A DNA stretch of 57,821 bases from Candidatus Eiseniibacteriota bacterium (GTDB taxonomy: Bacteria > Eisenbacteria > RBG-16-71-46 > CAIMUX01). Shown piece by piece: positions 32,696 to 42,714 of the stretch. The DNA lies in assembly GCA_903844735.1 (NCBI GenBank), contig CAIMUX010000074.1, positions 1 to 57,821 of the forward strand, read 5' to 3'. Position 1 is the stretch's first letter. Every line of letters begins with the position of its first letter. The notes below the pieces were generated by a model that was not told the DNA's origin, ran no database searches, and saw only the letters and a program-made list of their open reading frames with translations. The translations under genes and the position numbers were made by a program.

Positions 32696-33655
32696 ATGGG
32701 CTGGGACTACAGCGAGAAGACCAAGCAGCTCTTCATGGATGCGGTCCACGGGAAGCCGGGAACGCACATGGGCGAGATCGAGGACCCGGATGGCTTCGGC
32801 GAGCACGGCTCCATCGCCTGCGGCGACGCTCTGCGCTTCACCTTCCGCGTGCGGCGCCATCCCACCGACCCGCTGCAGGACGTCATCACCGAGGCGCGCT
32901 ACCTCACCTTCGGTTGCACCTCGGCCATCGCCGCGTCGGAGGCGCTTTGCCGCCTCATCGAGGAGGGCGGCTTCACGCCGGTTCAGGCGCTTGGGGTCAC
33001 CAACGCCGATATCGTGAAGTACTTGGATGGCCTCCCGGAGCAGAAGATCCACTGCTCCGTGATGGGGGCCGAGGCGTTGGAGGCGGCGGTTTTCAACTGG
33101 GCGACGAAACGGGGCGCGGATCTGGGTGCGCTCGGCCTCGGCGCGCATGCCGACGAAAAGGAAGATGGCCGGATCGTCTGCAACTGTTTCACTCTGAGCG
33201 AGCCGTACATAAAGCGGAAGATCCGCGAGCTCGGCCTGAAGACGATCCCGGAGATCACCGGTGCCATCAAGGCGGGCGGCGCCTGCATGTCGTGCCACCA
33301 CGTGCCGGGCGGCCTGCAAGACCTGCTCGACGAGGCCTGGGGCCGCCGGCCCACGCGTCTGCGGGCCGAACCCGATGCTCCCGCCCCGCGCGAGGGCGGG
33401 ACCGAGACGCCCGTTCCCGTTTCCCCGTTCCTGTTCAGCAAGAAGGTGGAGCGCACCATCGACGAATACATCCGGCCCCTCCTGCAGCGTGATGGCGGCG
33501 ACCTGGAACTCGTCGACATCAAAGACATGCTGGTCTATTGCCGGCTCACCGGCGCCTGTGCCGGGTGCGGCGGCGCCGGCTTCACCATGAAGCTCACGGT
33601 GGAGCAGGTTCTCAAGGACACCATCGACCCACGGATCCGGGTGATCAGCGTCTGA
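32696..33655 (+). CDS. nifU: NifU-type Fe-S cluster scaffold, three-domain
   Basis: Builds and transfers Fe-S clusters with NifS. The N-terminal IscU-like domain (about 1-125) has all three cluster cysteines: SIACGDA, FGCTSA and HCSVMG. The central bacterioferritin-associated [2Fe-2S] domain (about 160-215) has VCNCF and GACMSC. The C-terminal NifU domain (about 245-319) has the CAGCGGAG cluster site. Full three-domain NifU occurs in diazotrophs but also in many non-fixing bacteria as the main system. No nif structural genes are visible. ATG 32696 has GGGAGGGGACG directly upstream. It is 77 bases before nifS in the same direction. Confidence 0.94.
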   Translation: MGWDYSEKTKQLFMDAVHGKPGTHMGEIEDPDGFGEHGSIACGDALRFTFRVRRHPTDPLQDVITEARYLTFGCTSAIAASEALCRLIEEGGFTPVQALGVTNADIVKYLDGLPEQKIHCSVMGAEALEAAVFNWATKRGADLGALGLGAHADEKEDGRIVCNCFTLSEPYIKRKIRELGLKTIPEITGAIKAGGACMSCHHVPGGLQDLLDEAWGRRPTRLRAEPDAPAPREGGTETPVPVSPFLFSKKVERTIDEYIRPLLQRDGGDLELVDIKDMLVYCRLTGACAGCGGAGFTMKLTVEQVLKDTIDPRIRVISV

Positions 33656-33732
33656 ACTGACCGGCCCTGCCCGCGACCCGAGGGCTCGGCTCCATTGTGT
33701 TCCGCCACCGTCCGGATCAAGAGGTCAGAGCG

Positions 33733-34986
33733 ATGAACCCCGAATCCCCGAGCACCATCTACCTCGACAACAACGCCACCACTGCCGTCGCGCCGGAGGT
33801 GCTGGAGGCGATGCTGCCGTTCTTGACAACCGAGTACTTCAACCCCAGCTCGGTCTACGAGCGGGCGAAGCCGGCAGCGCAGGCTGTGCGGCGGGCGCGG
33901 GAGACGGTGGCGGCATTCCTCGGCGGCGCGGCTCTGGAAGAGGTTCTTTTCACCTCCTGCGCTACCGAGAGCGTCAACGCCACGCTCCACGGCGCTGTCC
34001 GCGCGAACCCGGGGCGAAGGCACCTCGTCACGACCGCGGTGGAGCACCCGGCGGTCTATGAGGTCGCGAAAGACCTGGCACGCGGCGGATTCGATGTCGA
34101 GTTCCTGCCGGTGGACCGCGCGGGGCGATGTGATCCCCGGACCCTGGCGCGCGCACTGCGCCCGGGCGAAACGCTTCTCGTGGCGGTGATGCATGCCAAT
34201 AACGAGACCGGCGTGGTCTTTCCGGTGGCGGATCTGGCCCGGCTGACCAAGGAGACCGACCCATCGATCCTCTTCTTCACGGACGCAACCCAGACGGCGG
34301 GGAAAGTGCCGCTCGACATGAACGGTGCGCTGCGGGAGGTCGATCTCCTCGCCTTCTCCGGGCACAAGCTGTACGCACCGAAGGGGGTCGGCGTCCTCTT
34401 CGCGCGGCGTGGTGCACGGCTGCGGCCGTTTCTTGTGGGCGGACACCAGGAGTCAGGCCGTCGCGCGGGCACCGAGAATGTTCCCTACATCGCGGGTCTT
34501 GCGCGCGCCTGCCGGTTGGCGCAAGAAGACCACGATGCGGTCGAGGCGCGGATCCGCCGGCTCCGCGACCGCCTGGAGACCGGATTGCGCGCGGCTATAC
34601 CGTTTGTCGAGGTGAACGGTGAAGGGGCCGAGCGACTGCCCAACACCCTGAACCTCTCGGCGCATTTCATCGAGGGAGAGGGGATGCTTTACGAACTCAA
34701 CGATCACGGTATCTGCGCGTCGAGCGGCTCGGCCTGCACTTCCGGTTCGCTTGAGCCGTCGCATGTCCTACGTGCGATGAGGGTGCCGTTCACAGCCATG
34801 CACGGGTCGATCCGCTTCTCCCTCGGCCGTTACAACACGGAGGCGGAGATCGAGCGCGTCATCGAGGTCTTCCCGGGAATCGTCGCCTCGCTGCGGCGGT
34901 TGTCGCCCTACTGGGATCCGGCACAGAATCGGCCTCGGCCGGAAGCCGAGGCGATGATGCATGCCCCGCCCGACGCCGTCGGCTAG
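33733..34986 (+). CDS. nifS: Cysteine desulfurase (NifS-type)
   Basis: Supplies sulfur from L-cysteine to NifU through a PLP cofactor. It shows IYLDNNATT, the PLP-binding Lys in SGHKLYAPKG, the His of TTAVEHPAV, and the persulfide loop Cys in SSGSACTSGS. The longer loop with CTSG is typical of group I NifS/IscS enzymes. It follows nifU by 77 bases and is surely in its operon. ATG 33733 is preceded by GAGG; the 12 residues before it in the frame are not homologous. Length 417 aa is normal. Confidence 0.94.
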   Translation: MNPESPSTIYLDNNATTAVAPEVLEAMLPFLTTEYFNPSSVYERAKPAAQAVRRARETVAAFLGGAALEEVLFTSCATESVNATLHGAVRANPGRRHLVTTAVEHPAVYEVAKDLARGGFDVEFLPVDRAGRCDPRTLARALRPGETLLVAVMHANNETGVVFPVADLARLTKETDPSILFFTDATQTAGKVPLDMNGALREVDLLAFSGHKLYAPKGVGVLFARRGARLRPFLVGGHQESGRRAGTENVPYIAGLARACRLAQEDHDAVEARIRRLRDRLETGLRAAIPFVEVNGEGAERLPNTLNLSAHFIEGEGMLYELNDHGICASSGSACTSGSLEPSHVLRAMRVPFTAMHGSIRFSLGRYNTEAEIERVIEVFPGIVASLRRLSPYWDPAQNRPRPEAEAMMHAPPDAVG

Positions 34987-34988
34987 GT

Positions 34989-35056
34989 TCTCTGTAGCCG
35001 AGCTGCCGGTTCGACACCGCCGGCTGTAATCTCTGTAGTCGAGCGACCGGCTCGGC
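34989..35056. repeat. Pair of direct repeats in the convergent nifS/kinase gap
   Basis: TCTCTGTAG followed by (C/T)CGAGC(T/G)(G/A)CCGG occurs twice, at 34989 and 35030, 41 bases apart. The second half also folds with CGGCTCGGCTCCGGCCG. It lies between the ends of convergent genes and may help termination. No T-run is present. Confidence 0.4.
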
Positions 35057-35066
35057 TCCGGCCGTG

Positions 35067-38000
35067 TCAGGCGGCCATGTCGCCGTAATGTCCCAGGACA
35101 AACGCTGCGAGATCGTCCAGCCCGATCCGGATCTGGTCCAGGCGCGGCGCCGCTTCCTCGAAACGACCCTGCTTACAGGTCTCCTCGAGAAATCGGCTCG
35201 CTTCGGCGAGGGGACCGGCCCCAATCGAACCCGAGGAACCCTTTAACGTGTGCGCCGCCCGCTGCGCCGTCGCCGCGTCCTTGGCGGCAACAGCTTTCGC
35301 CACATCCTCCACCAGGATCGGCGCGGTGCGCAGGAACTCGCCCAACAGTTCCTTTTCGAACTCCGTGTCCCCGCCTGAGATTTCGTCCAGGCGCTCCAGT
35401 TGCAGCGGTTGCGGCGGTTGCGGAGGCAGCAGCGATTGCGGCGGTCGTGGCGAGCCGTTTCCTTCCATGGTCGGTTCCTCCTTCGTGTGTCTTGTCCATT
35501 TGGCAAGGGCGCGGATCAAGTCGGGTGACCGGACCGGTTTGCCCAGGTGCTCGTCCATGCCCGAGGCCAGGCAGTGCGCTCGGTCTTCGGGAAGGGCATT
35601 TGCGGTCAGTGCAACAATGGGTGTGTGCGTGCCTCGCCGGGCATCGTCCGCACGAATGGCGGCGGTGGCTTGGTATCCGTCCATCTCCGGCATCTGGACG
35701 TCCATGAGGACAAGTTCGAACGCGTGCTCCCGGCAGAGGCGCACCGCCACCTCGCCGCCATCGGCTTCCTCCACGCGGCCGCCGGCCTTTTCGATCATCC
35801 GGCGCACCACCCTCCGGTTCACCGCGTTGTCATCCACGACGAGAACGCGGAATCCGGGGGGCGGAGGAACCGGGTCGCTGGTCGCGGGAAGACCTCGCGC
35901 AGCCACCGCGATGGCATCCGACGCGGGGAGGTCGCTCGCCGTCCTCGGGATCAATAGCCGTCGCAGCTCGGCGAGAAGCCGTGAACGCCGCACCGGCTTG
36001 GCGATGACCCCGGTCACGCCGAGCAGGGTCGCGTCCACCTCGCGCGGGGCTTCACCGGGACCGCAAAGAAGGAAGACCGGTACCCGCCCGGTCGCACCCA
36101 GCCGGTGCTGGATTTCCCCGGCCAGCTCCAGCCCGTCCCGATCGGGCAGGCGGCGATCGACGAGGTAGGCGTCGAATCCCTCGCCCCCCGACGCAAGATT
36201 CGCTAGAGCCTCCGATGCCGAGGCCGCCTCGTGCACAATATGGCCGAAGGAGCGCAGCAGCGCCGTCACCGCGGACCGGCTCCACGCGCTGTCATCGATC
36301 AGTAGTATCCGGAGGCCATCCGCGGACAGGTTCTCGGGAATGGCTGCACCGGCGCACTGCAGCGGAACCGTGAGACGAAACGTACTCCCCCCGCCGGAAA
36401 CGCTCTCGGCCGTCAGTGAGCCGCCCATGAGGATGGCCAGGCGGCGGCTGATGGCCAGTCCCAGCCCGGTGCCACCGAAACGCCGGGTCGTTGACTGGTC
36501 TTCCTGTGTGAACTCATCAAAGATCACCGGGAGCCGATCGGGAGCAATGCCGATCCCGGTGTCGTGCACGGCGAAGCAGAGTACCGGCTCGTGCCCGTCC
36601 GCATGCGTGGCGGTGACCTCTACGGCGACCTCCCCCTTCGCGGTGAACTTGACGGCGTTCCCGACGAGGTTCGTCAGGATCTGCCGCACCCGTGCCGAAT
36701 CGCCCCGCACCTGGGCCGGCAGCGTGGGATCAACGGAGGTGGTGATCTCGATCCCTTTTCTCGACGCGTTCCAGGCCAGAAGCCCCGCGACGTCCTCCAC
36801 CGGCTCTCGCGGGTCGTACGGCTCCTGGTCGAGGATCATCTTCCCTTCGTCGATCTTGGAGAGATCGAGGATGTCGTCCAGGATATGGAGGAGGTTCTCG
36901 GCCCCGCCCTGCAGGACTTGCACATGCTCGCGCTGCTCCTCGGTCAGTTGGGTGTCCAGCAGGAGTCCGGCCATGCCGAGGACGGCGCCCATCGGCGTGC
37001 GGATCTCGTGGCTCATGGTGGAGAGGAAGCGGGACTTCCCCCGCAGGATTTCCTCGGCCTCAGCCTTGGCACGCCGGAGATCCTGCAGCATCCCCTCCTT
37101 ACCGCGGAGTGACGCGTCGAGGGTGCCAACGAGATCGTTGATCGAGCAGGCAAGCCCGGAGATCTCATCGCGTCCGATGGCCGCCACGCCGGTGCCAAAA
37201 TCACCGCTCGCGGCGATCCCCATCACCTCGCGATGAAGCCGGTCCACCCGGGAGAGCACGTCCCTTTCCAACAAGAGTAGGATCATCAAACCGAACAGGC
37301 AGCCGATCACGAGGAAGGTGCCGATGAGCACCCGCACAGCCCGTCGCCCCTCGACAGCCGACTTCCCAAGCAGGTCCGCCCGGATGACCAGGTGTTCGCT
37401 GTTGAAGAAGTCTCCGACCACGGCTGCGCAGGCCACACGCCCGCGCTCGTCGTCGCGCTCGACCCGCTCGGCCAACGAGCGCAGGGCGAAACGCGCCTGG
37501 CCAGAGGCAGAATCCGGCTCCGCTGGACGAGTCGCGGGTGTCCGGAGCAGCGTGTCCCACGTGCCTGCGATGGGCATCAACTGGGCCAGCCGCGTGATGG
37601 AGATCTTCCCGCCATTCGCCCTGTCGGCACCGCTGACCCCATCGTTCGGGACGAACCAGCGGCCGAGCACCAGGGTACCGTGGCCGGGTCCCTCAAGCTG
37701 ACTGGTGAGGATCGGGGCCGTGGCCAGGAGGAGTGTCCCGCCTGGCAGGCTCAGAACCCCCGTGTAGATCGATTCGGTCCGCGCCTGCAGCGAGTAGGCA
37801 GGGAGGGCTCGGAGCACCGAGTCGATCCCGGCGGGCAGCGGCAGGCGCGTCTGCTTCTCCGGATCAAAGCCGGTAGCAAAGACGCGACGCCCGGCAAGAT
37901 CGATGACGACGAACAGATTCAGGCCGAGCGCGGCCAGACCTTCATCGTTGAGGTTTTCCGCCTCGTAGTTCGGCTGCTCCCCCACGGCAAAGCGGTATGT

Positions 38001-38270
38001 CTCATCCCAGCATGCCCAGTCGATGCTGCGGGAGCGGAGCGAGGCCAGTCTCTCGTCGACAGTCCGGAGAACGCGATGGAGTTCGCCCCGCGATCGTTCT
38101 TCATCGATTGCGCGAAACGGGCCCAGCAACATCGTCGATGAGACGTACGAAAGACCCACCACCAGGGTGGCGAGCATGGCCCCGACAGCCAGGAGTGTCC
38201 GTTTGCGTAATGTCACGCTGCCTCGTCGCGGGGCACCGGCAATGGTCCCTTCCTCGATGCGTCCTTGCAT
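35067..38270 (-). CDS. Hybrid sensor histidine kinase (CHASE4-HAMP-HK-REC-REC-Hpt)
   Basis: About 1,067 aa. A transmembrane helix near the N-terminus is followed by a CHASE4-type periplasmic sensor (DWACWDETYRFAVGE, then NLNDEGLAALGLNLFVVID), a second helix and a HAMP domain. The kinase core has the H-box FLSTMSHEIRTPMGAVLGM, N-box NLVGNAVKFTAKG and G-boxes DTGIGIAP and GTGLGLAI. Two receivers follow, with Asp in YLVDRRLPDRDG and LVLMDVQMPEMDG, then an Hpt domain with AAHTLKGSSGS. It is a complete phosphorelay in one protein. Start is uncertain: ATG 38270, GTG 38318 or GTG 38216 all keep the first helix. The stimulus is unknown. Confidence 0.93.
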   Translation of the reverse strand: MQGRIEEGTIAGAPRRGSVTLRKRTLLAVGAMLATLVVGLSYVSSTMLLGPFRAIDEERSRGELHRVLRTVDERLASLRSRSIDWACWDETYRFAVGEQPNYEAENLNDEGLAALGLNLFVVIDLAGRRVFATGFDPEKQTRLPLPAGIDSVLRALPAYSLQARTESIYTGVLSLPGGTLLLATAPILTSQLEGPGHGTLVLGRWFVPNDGVSGADRANGGKISITRLAQLMPIAGTWDTLLRTPATRPAEPDSASGQARFALRSLAERVERDDERGRVACAAVVGDFFNSEHLVIRADLLGKSAVEGRRAVRVLIGTFLVIGCLFGLMILLLLERDVLSRVDRLHREVMGIAASGDFGTGVAAIGRDEISGLACSINDLVGTLDASLRGKEGMLQDLRRAKAEAEEILRGKSRFLSTMSHEIRTPMGAVLGMAGLLLDTQLTEEQREHVQVLQGGAENLLHILDDILDLSKIDEGKMILDQEPYDPREPVEDVAGLLAWNASRKGIEITTSVDPTLPAQVRGDSARVRQILTNLVGNAVKFTAKGEVAVEVTATHADGHEPVLCFAVHDTGIGIAPDRLPVIFDEFTQEDQSTTRRFGGTGLGLAISRRLAILMGGSLTAESVSGGGSTFRLTVPLQCAGAAIPENLSADGLRILLIDDSAWSRSAVTALLRSFGHIVHEAASASEALANLASGGEGFDAYLVDRRLPDRDGLELAGEIQHRLGATGRVPVFLLCGPGEAPREVDATLLGVTGVIAKPVRRSRLLAELRRLLIPRTASDLPASDAIAVAARGLPATSDPVPPPPGFRVLVVDDNAVNRRVVRRMIEKAGGRVEEADGGEVAVRLCREHAFELVLMDVQMPEMDGYQATAAIRADDARRGTHTPIVALTANALPEDRAHCLASGMDEHLGKPVRSPDLIRALAKWTRHTKEEPTMEGNGSPRPPQSLLPPQPPQPLQLERLDEISGGDTEFEKELLGEFLRTAPILVEDVAKAVAAKDAATAQRAAHTLKGSSGSIGAGPLAEASRFLEETCKQGRFEEAAPRLDQIRIGLDDLAAFVLGHYGDMAA

Positions 38271-38434
38271 TGGGCCGGTCAGTGGGCGATGGGGTCCACA
38301 GAGAGGCGCCGTCAACACTGCATCTATCGGCGGGTTGGGACGATTTCCTGAACCTGGAGTGGAGTGGATTGGCCGTTTCGGGGAATCTCCCGGGGGTCGC
38401 CGGGATTCGCGCTATCCTGCCGACCGCGAATCGG

Positions 38435-39562
38435 TTACTGGACCGCAGCGCCCAGGCGGCGAAGAACCTCGTCGATTTCGGCGGAGGTGGTGGTCCGGCC
38501 CAGGCTGAACCGGACCGCGCCCATGCCGATCTCCGGCTCCACGCCCATGGCTTGCAGGACCGGCGACAGTGTCACCGAGCCGGCGTGGCAGGCCGATCCG
38601 GTTGAGGCCGCGACATCGCCGAGAGCGACGAGGATCTCCGATCCAGCGCGACCGTGGAAGTTCATGCTGAGCGTGTTCGGCAGACGTTCGGTGGGGTGTC
38701 CGTTCACCGAGACCAGACCGGCGAAACGGCCGAGGATCTCCTGCTCCAGGTGGTCGCGGAGGGCGCGGATCGCCGGCATCCCGAGGTGCGGGGCGGCAAC
38801 CGCACACGCCCGACCCAGGCCGGCGATCAGCAGGACGTTTTCGGTGCCGGCGCGGCGTCCCGACTCGTGGCCGGCGCCGTGGATCAACGGTTCGAGCACG
38901 AGTCCTTTGCGGAGGAATAGCGCACCGACGCCCTTGGGGCCGTAGAGTTTGTGCGCCGCCACGCTCAACAGATCGACACCGAGGTCGTCCACGCGGATGG
39001 GGATCTTCCCCACCGATTGGGCCGCATCGGTGTGGACGGGAATGCCGCGGGCGTGCGCGAGGGCGGCGATCTCGGCCACCGGTTGGATTGTCCCGACCTC
39101 GTTGTTGGCGTGCATGACGCTGACCAGGACCGTCTCCGGGCACAAGGCCCGGGCCACCGCGTTCGGATCGACCCGGCCGTGGCCATCGACCGGGACCAGC
39201 GTCACCCCGGCGCCGAGTCCCTCCAGGAACCGCAACGGCTCCAGGATCGCGGGGTGTTCCACGGCCGTGGTCACGAAGTGCGGGTTTTCCACCCCCCGCT
39301 GCCGGGCCATGAAGAAGACACCTTTGAGTGCGTGATTGTTCGCCTCGCTGCCACCGCTGGTGAAGATGATCTCGGCGGGGTCACAGCCGAGGAGCGCGGC
39401 CGTGCGGGCGCGGGCGGTGTCGACGACATTCCGAGCGAGACGGCCGGCCCAGTGGTCGCTGGAGGGGTTGCCGAAGGCCGTGTTGAGGAGGGCGCGCATC
39501 TCCTCGGCCACGGCGGGGTCGAGGGGGGTACTGGCGTTGTGGTCGAGGTAGATGAGGGGCAC
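38435..39562 (-). CDS. Second cysteine desulfurase (NifS/IscS family)
   Basis: A 375-aa PLP enzyme related to but distinct from the NifS at 33.7 kb: LIYLDHNASTPLDP, AAHKLYGPKG with the PLP Lys, AVEHPAI, and the active Cys in STGSACHAGS. Homologues supply sulfur for Fe-S clusters or tRNA thiolation. GTG 39562 is chosen because GGAGG lies four bases upstream and the family starts at this point; the frame is open to 39619. It is followed closely by the kinase gene on the same strand (164-base gap) and is separated from nifUS by it. Confidence 0.92.
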   Translation of the reverse strand: MPLIYLDHNASTPLDPAVAEEMRALLNTAFGNPSSDHWAGRLARNVVDTARARTAALLGCDPAEIIFTSGGSEANNHALKGVFFMARQRGVENPHFVTTAVEHPAILEPLRFLEGLGAGVTLVPVDGHGRVDPNAVARALCPETVLVSVMHANNEVGTIQPVAEIAALAHARGIPVHTDAAQSVGKIPIRVDDLGVDLLSVAAHKLYGPKGVGALFLRKGLVLEPLIHGAGHESGRRAGTENVLLIAGLGRACAVAAPHLGMPAIRALRDHLEQEILGRFAGLVSVNGHPTERLPNTLSMNFHGRAGSEILVALGDVAASTGSACHAGSVTLSPVLQAMGVEPEIGMGAVRFSLGRTTTSAEIDEVLRRLGAAVQ

Positions 39563-39821
39563 TTCGCCTCCGGATCGGTCGATGGCCGTCTGCCATCTAC
39601 GGTCCGGTAAGTCTACCACGGTGGGGACGGACCGGTTCGGACCGGCCCCGCAGACGTTCTCTAGTACGACCCCGAGCGGTCTCCCTGACCTTCTCCCGTG
39701 TGCTCTCCCGACGTAGTCGGAGTCCGGGCCTTGTGTTATCCTGCCTGGCGCCTAAGCTCCGTTGCAGATCCGGAACAACAGAGGGAAGCATGGATAGCTC
39801 CGTCATCAAGCTCGCACCTCC

Positions 39822-41006
39822 ATGACCCCACAGCTCTCGATCCATTTCGTGGGACTGAAGGGCGTACCTGCAACCTACGGTGGGGTGGAGCATGTCGTCG
39901 AAGAGATCGGCGCCCGCCTGGCTGCACGCGGTCACCGCGTGGTCGTACACTGCCGTGAGCACTACACCCCGGCGGGACTCACTACCCATCGGGGCGTCTT
40001 TCTACGGCGCGAGGGCAGCATACGGACGAAACACCTCGACACCCTGACCCATACGGTCCGCGCCCTTCTCAGCGCGGTGCGCGAACGTCCCGATGTGATC
40101 GGTCTGCACAACTATCCCAACGGGCCACTGTCCGTGATCGCCCGCGCAGCGCACATACCGGTAGTGCTGCACATGCATGGGTTCGAGTGGGGTCTGGGCA
40201 AGTGGAGTCTTCTCGACAAGGCAATCCTGCGGATGATTCTCATCCCGGCGGCGAGGATCCCAACGGCGCTGACGTCCGTCTCCTCGATGCAAGCCGAGTT
40301 CGTGCGGCACAGGACCGGTCGGTCTATCCTGCACGTGCCCAATGGTGTCTCCGCGCCGGCATGGGTGGAAGGCGGCGGCGATCCGACCGACCGCCTCAGC
40401 CACGTGGGTCTGGAGCGTGGGGGATACATCCTCTGCGTCAGTCGACTCGTGCCCCAGAAGGGTGTCGAGCATCTGATCCGCGCGTATCGAGCGAGCCGGC
40501 TGGTCTTACCCCTTGTGATCGTCGGGGATCACAATCACGCTCCGGAATATGCGACGATGCTGCGGCGCGAGGCAGGCGAGGACAGGCGCATCCGTTTCCT
40601 CGGATATCGGTACGGCGACGAGTTGTGGAGCCTCTATGCCGGCTGTCGCATGTTCGTGCTACCGTCGGAATCGGAGGGGATGCCGTTGGTGCTGCTGGAA
40701 GCGATGGCGGCGCACTGTGCCATTCTGGCTTGTCGCATCCCGGAAATCGAGGACGTCGGCCGCGACTGTGTGGCCTATTTTGCCTTGCGGGACGAACGGG
40801 ATTTGCGGGAAAAACTGGAGGTGCTGGCGGAAGACGGTCCGCGGCTCGATGATCTTCGCAAGGCGGCCGTCGTCCGCGTCCGACGGCACTACCGGTGGGA
40901 GCAGGCCGCCGATGCCTACGAGTCGTTATATGAAGCGTTGGTGGCCGGGCGAGGATCCAACTCCGGCCTCGCCGGGCATGCCGGCGACGAAAGGGTGAAA
41001 TCATGA
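39822..41006 (+). CDS. Glycosyltransferase family 4 (GT-B fold)
   Basis: A 394-aa enzyme with a Gly-rich acceptor loop (GLKGVPATYGGVEHVVEEIG) typical of rhamnosyl- or mannosyltransferases. The donor-binding E-x7-E motif is in ESEGMPLVLLEA, and VSRLVPQKGVEHLIRAY is the start of the C-terminal Rossmann domain. It adds a sugar to a lipid-linked oligosaccharide in the cytoplasm; donor and acceptor are unknown. Its stop overlaps the start of the polysaccharide export gene (ATGA), so it belongs to the polysaccharide cluster. Confidence 0.9.
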   Translation: MTPQLSIHFVGLKGVPATYGGVEHVVEEIGARLAARGHRVVVHCREHYTPAGLTTHRGVFLRREGSIRTKHLDTLTHTVRALLSAVRERPDVIGLHNYPNGPLSVIARAAHIPVVLHMHGFEWGLGKWSLLDKAILRMILIPAARIPTALTSVSSMQAEFVRHRTGRSILHVPNGVSAPAWVEGGGDPTDRLSHVGLERGGYILCVSRLVPQKGVEHLIRAYRASRLVLPLVIVGDHNHAPEYATMLRREAGEDRRIRFLGYRYGDELWSLYAGCRMFVLPSESEGMPLVLLEAMAAHCAILACRIPEIEDVGRDCVAYFALRDERDLREKLEVLAEDGPRLDDLRKAAVVRVRRHYRWEQAADAYESLYEALVAGRGSNSGLAGHAGDERVKS

Positions 41007-42643
41007 GAGCCGGAAACTGGCCATGTGCCCTTCTGACCATGTTGCTTCTGGCGAGTTGGACAGCCGGTGCGCCGGCAGCCTGGTCCCAGGCTCAGGACAC
41101 GCGCCAGATTCCGGCGGATCGCTGGCCCACGCCGTCGACCAACACCGGGGGAGACGCCACCGGCACTGTCCTCCCCATGCCGCTTGCCTCGTCGCCGGGG
41201 AGGCGCCTCGAGGGGCCGGTTGACCGAGCACGTTACCGGCTGGGCCCCGGGGACCTCGTGGATGTACGCATCCGCACCCGGCCGCTCACTGACCGCGTTC
41301 TCCGCGTCTCCCCGGAGGGCTATCTCGTCTTTCCCGAGGCAGCCTCGGTTCCGGTAGCCGGCGTGACCCTGGTACAGGCGGACAGCACGGTGGGTGTCGC
41401 GCTGTCCATGTACTACAAAACCGCGGAGGTGGAGCTTCGCCTTCTGGAGATACGCACCTTCGGCGTGTTCGTGGTAGGCCAAGTCCGGACGTTCGGCATC
41501 GTCGAGGCTTCGCCGACGGAACGCGTGTCCGAGATCATCGCCCGCGCCGGCGGTCTCCTGGAGGGCGCATCATCCCGAGCCATCCTGCTGACCCGGACTT
41601 CCGGCGAGATCGTCCCGGTCGATCTCGGACTCTTCGCTCATGCCGGTTCGCTGACGCATAACCCCGAGGTGGAGGCGGGTGACCGCATCTCGGTACCACC
41701 GATGGCGGCGGTCGCCACCGTGACCGGAGCGGTGCGCCGGACTGGCGATTTCGAGGTTGCCCCCGGAGACTCGGTGGCCACCGCCATCACCCTGGCCTAC
41801 GGTCTTCGGGAAGATGCGCTCCTGGATTCCGCCTACGTTGAGTCGTTCGCCGGTTCGCCGCTTCAGACCACGAGGACCTACCTCGATCTGTCCCGCGGTG
41901 AAGATCGGCGCCGTCCGATCCGGGAGCGCGACTTACTCTTTGTCCGTCCGCGACCCAACTGGACCGACACGCGATCGGTGCAGTTGATCGGCGAGGTCCG
42001 CTACCCGGGTGTGCACGCCCTGCCGGCGGACTCCATTTCCTTGACCAAGCTGATCGCCCTGGCGGGCGGGTTTACAGGGTTCGCCTCGCTGGGCGAGGCG
42101 TTCGTCCTACGCAAGCAGACCGACCTGCCGGCCGACCCGGAGTTCGAGCGGCTGAGCAAACTTCCATCTTCGGAGATGTCCCGCAGCGAATTTGAGTACT
42201 ACACGCTCAAACTGCGCAGTCAGAAACCGGCCCTGTCGGTTGACTTCGTCTCGCTATTTCAGCGCGGAGACAGTCGGTATGACATCAACATCAGCCCCGG
42301 GGACACGGTAAACGTCCCTCGCCGGCAGCCATTCGTCGTGCTTACCGGCGAGATCGCCCGCCCCGGAAGCATCCCCTTTGAGGCGGAGATGGACGTGGAC
42401 ACGTACATTGAGCGCGCCGGTGGCTATACGGTCCGAGCCGACCGCGGACGCGTCGCGGTCATCCGCGCCTTGACCGGGGAGTGGGCAAAGAAGGGCAAGG
42501 TGCGCCGACTCGGCCCGGGAGACACCATTTGGGTGCCGCAAAAACAGCCGACCGACTACTGGAAGCTCACCCTGGGGGCGATTTCCGTGCTGGCGCAGTT
42601 GTCCACCACCTATCTCGTGATCCACAACGCGGTCGGGCCCTGA
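41003..42643 (+). CDS. Polysaccharide export protein with SLBB domains (Wza-like)
   Basis: A 546-aa exported protein with a signal peptide, a poly-export domain starting YRLGPGDLVDVRI at about residue 75, and several SLBB ligand-binding repeats. Examples are FGVFVVGQVRTFGIVEASP, VTGAVRRTGDFEVAPGDS, IGEVRYPGVHALPADS and LTGEIARPGSIPFEAEMD. The C-terminus has a hydrophobic helix (LTLGAISVLAQLSTTYLVIH). The layout resembles Wza-type channels for capsule or exopolysaccharide, though it is longer. A single hydrophobic C-terminal segment could span the outer membrane. It overlaps the GT4 gene (ATGA). Confidence 0.9.
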   Translation: MRAGNWPCALLTMLLLASWTAGAPAAWSQAQDTRQIPADRWPTPSTNTGGDATGTVLPMPLASSPGRRLEGPVDRARYRLGPGDLVDVRIRTRPLTDRVLRVSPEGYLVFPEAASVPVAGVTLVQADSTVGVALSMYYKTAEVELRLLEIRTFGVFVVGQVRTFGIVEASPTERVSEIIARAGGLLEGASSRAILLTRTSGEIVPVDLGLFAHAGSLTHNPEVEAGDRISVPPMAAVATVTGAVRRTGDFEVAPGDSVATAITLAYGLREDALLDSAYVESFAGSPLQTTRTYLDLSRGEDRRRPIRERDLLFVRPRPNWTDTRSVQLIGEVRYPGVHALPADSISLTKLIALAGGFTGFASLGEAFVLRKQTDLPADPEFERLSKLPSSEMSRSEFEYYTLKLRSQKPALSVDFVSLFQRGDSRYDINISPGDTVNVPRRQPFVVLTGEIARPGSIPFEAEMDVDTYIERAGGYTVRADRGRVAVIRALTGEWAKKGKVRRLGPGDTIWVPQKQPTDYWKLTLGAISVLAQLSTTYLVIHNAVGP

Positions 42644-42714
42644 CGACGCCGACTGATCGTCACCCGCCCAGGCACGGTCGGTCGATCGCTCGAAGTGCCT
42701 CTTCCGGAGAAGGC

